From Paraktedonobacter sp035294465 (lineage in GTDB: Bacteria; Chloroflexota; Ktedonobacteria; Ktedonobacterales; Ktedonobacteraceae): a DNA stretch of 21,865 nt. The stretch spans positions 1 through 21,865 of the forward strand of contig DATGKW010000232.1 of NCBI GenBank assembly GCA_035294465.1, given 5' to 3'. Positions 21,731 through 21,865 of this stretch are shown piece after piece. Numbering within the stretch: position 1 is the first letter of the stretch; each line of letters begins with the position of its first letter. Under the pieces are notes generated by a model. That model was not told the origin of the DNA and did no database searches. It saw nothing but the letters and a program-made list of their open reading frames with translations. The position numbers and the translations under genes were made by a program.

Positions 21731-21865
21731 TTACTCGACGCTGGTGCAGACGCCAGCCCCGACCGTGCGACCACCCTCACGGATGGCAAACTTCGATCCC
21801 ACTTCCATGGCCACTGGCTGCAACAACTCCACCGTCATCTCGATGTTGTCCCCTGGCATCACCAT
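21731..21865 (-). CDS. tuf: Elongation factor Tu, C-terminal end (partial)
   Basis: Delivers aminoacyl-tRNA to the ribosomal A-site. Only the last 44 residues are in the window, and the gene runs off the right edge. They read MVMPGDNIEMTVELLQPVAM, then EVGSKFAIREGGRTVGAGV, then CTSVE. This matches the end of domain 3 of EF-Tu. The position immediately upstream of rpsJ indicates the str operon (rpsL-rpsG-fusA-tuf) continues to the right. Confidence 0.96.
   Translation of the reverse strand: MVMPGDNIEMTVELLQPVAMEVGSKFAIREGGRTVGAGVCTSVE

Overview
The window is almost entirely the conserved bacterial ribosomal-protein super-operon, read on the minus strand (right to left). It begins in the 3' end of tuf (end of the str operon) and runs through the S10, spc and alpha clusters without a break into truA-rplM-rpsI. 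The order is tuf', rpsJ, rplC, rplD, rplW, rplB, rpsS, rplV, rpsC, rplP, rpmC, rpsQ, rplN, rplX, rplE, rpsN, rpsH, rplF, rplR, rpsE, rpmD, rplO, secY, adk, infA, rpmJ, rpsM, rpsK, rpsD, rpoA, rplQ, truA, rplM, rpsI. Most genes are spaced by under 20 bp or overlap, and most have clear Shine-Dalgarno sequences. About a quarter start with TTG or GTG.

The organism looks like a Gram-positive-type or Chloroflexota-like bacterium. Evidence is the 61-residue zinc-type S14, zinc-type S4 and L36, an adenylate kinase with the long LID, and the secY-adk-infA-rpmJ-rpsM-rpsK-rpsD-rpoA-rplQ-truA-rplM-rpsI order. A Ktedonobacteria-like Chloroflexota is my best guess. It rests on the oversized ribosomal proteins plus the P450/TetR and DinD-like neighbours, and it is inference, not proof.

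Positions 1-3100 are accessory DNA: a cytochrome P450 gene (minus strand), a divergent TetR-family regulator (plus strand), and a truncated DinD/BRO-N-like gene fragment. Between and within them lie several long, nearly perfect inverted repeats, some terminator-like and some operator-like.

The most unusual feature is the number of enlarged core ribosomal proteins. L17 carries a central insertion of about 90 residues, L18 one of about 80 and L3 one of about 55. L4 has an acidic tail built of 14-residue repeats. S3 has a tail of about 155 residues with a 17-residue RGE-rich tandem repeat, S5 has a similar RGE tail, and S17 and L15 have shorter tails. All reading frames are intact, so these look like real lineage-specific expansions. 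No CRISPR array, tRNA, rRNA or intact mobile element was seen. The map gene, often found between adk and infA, is missing here.
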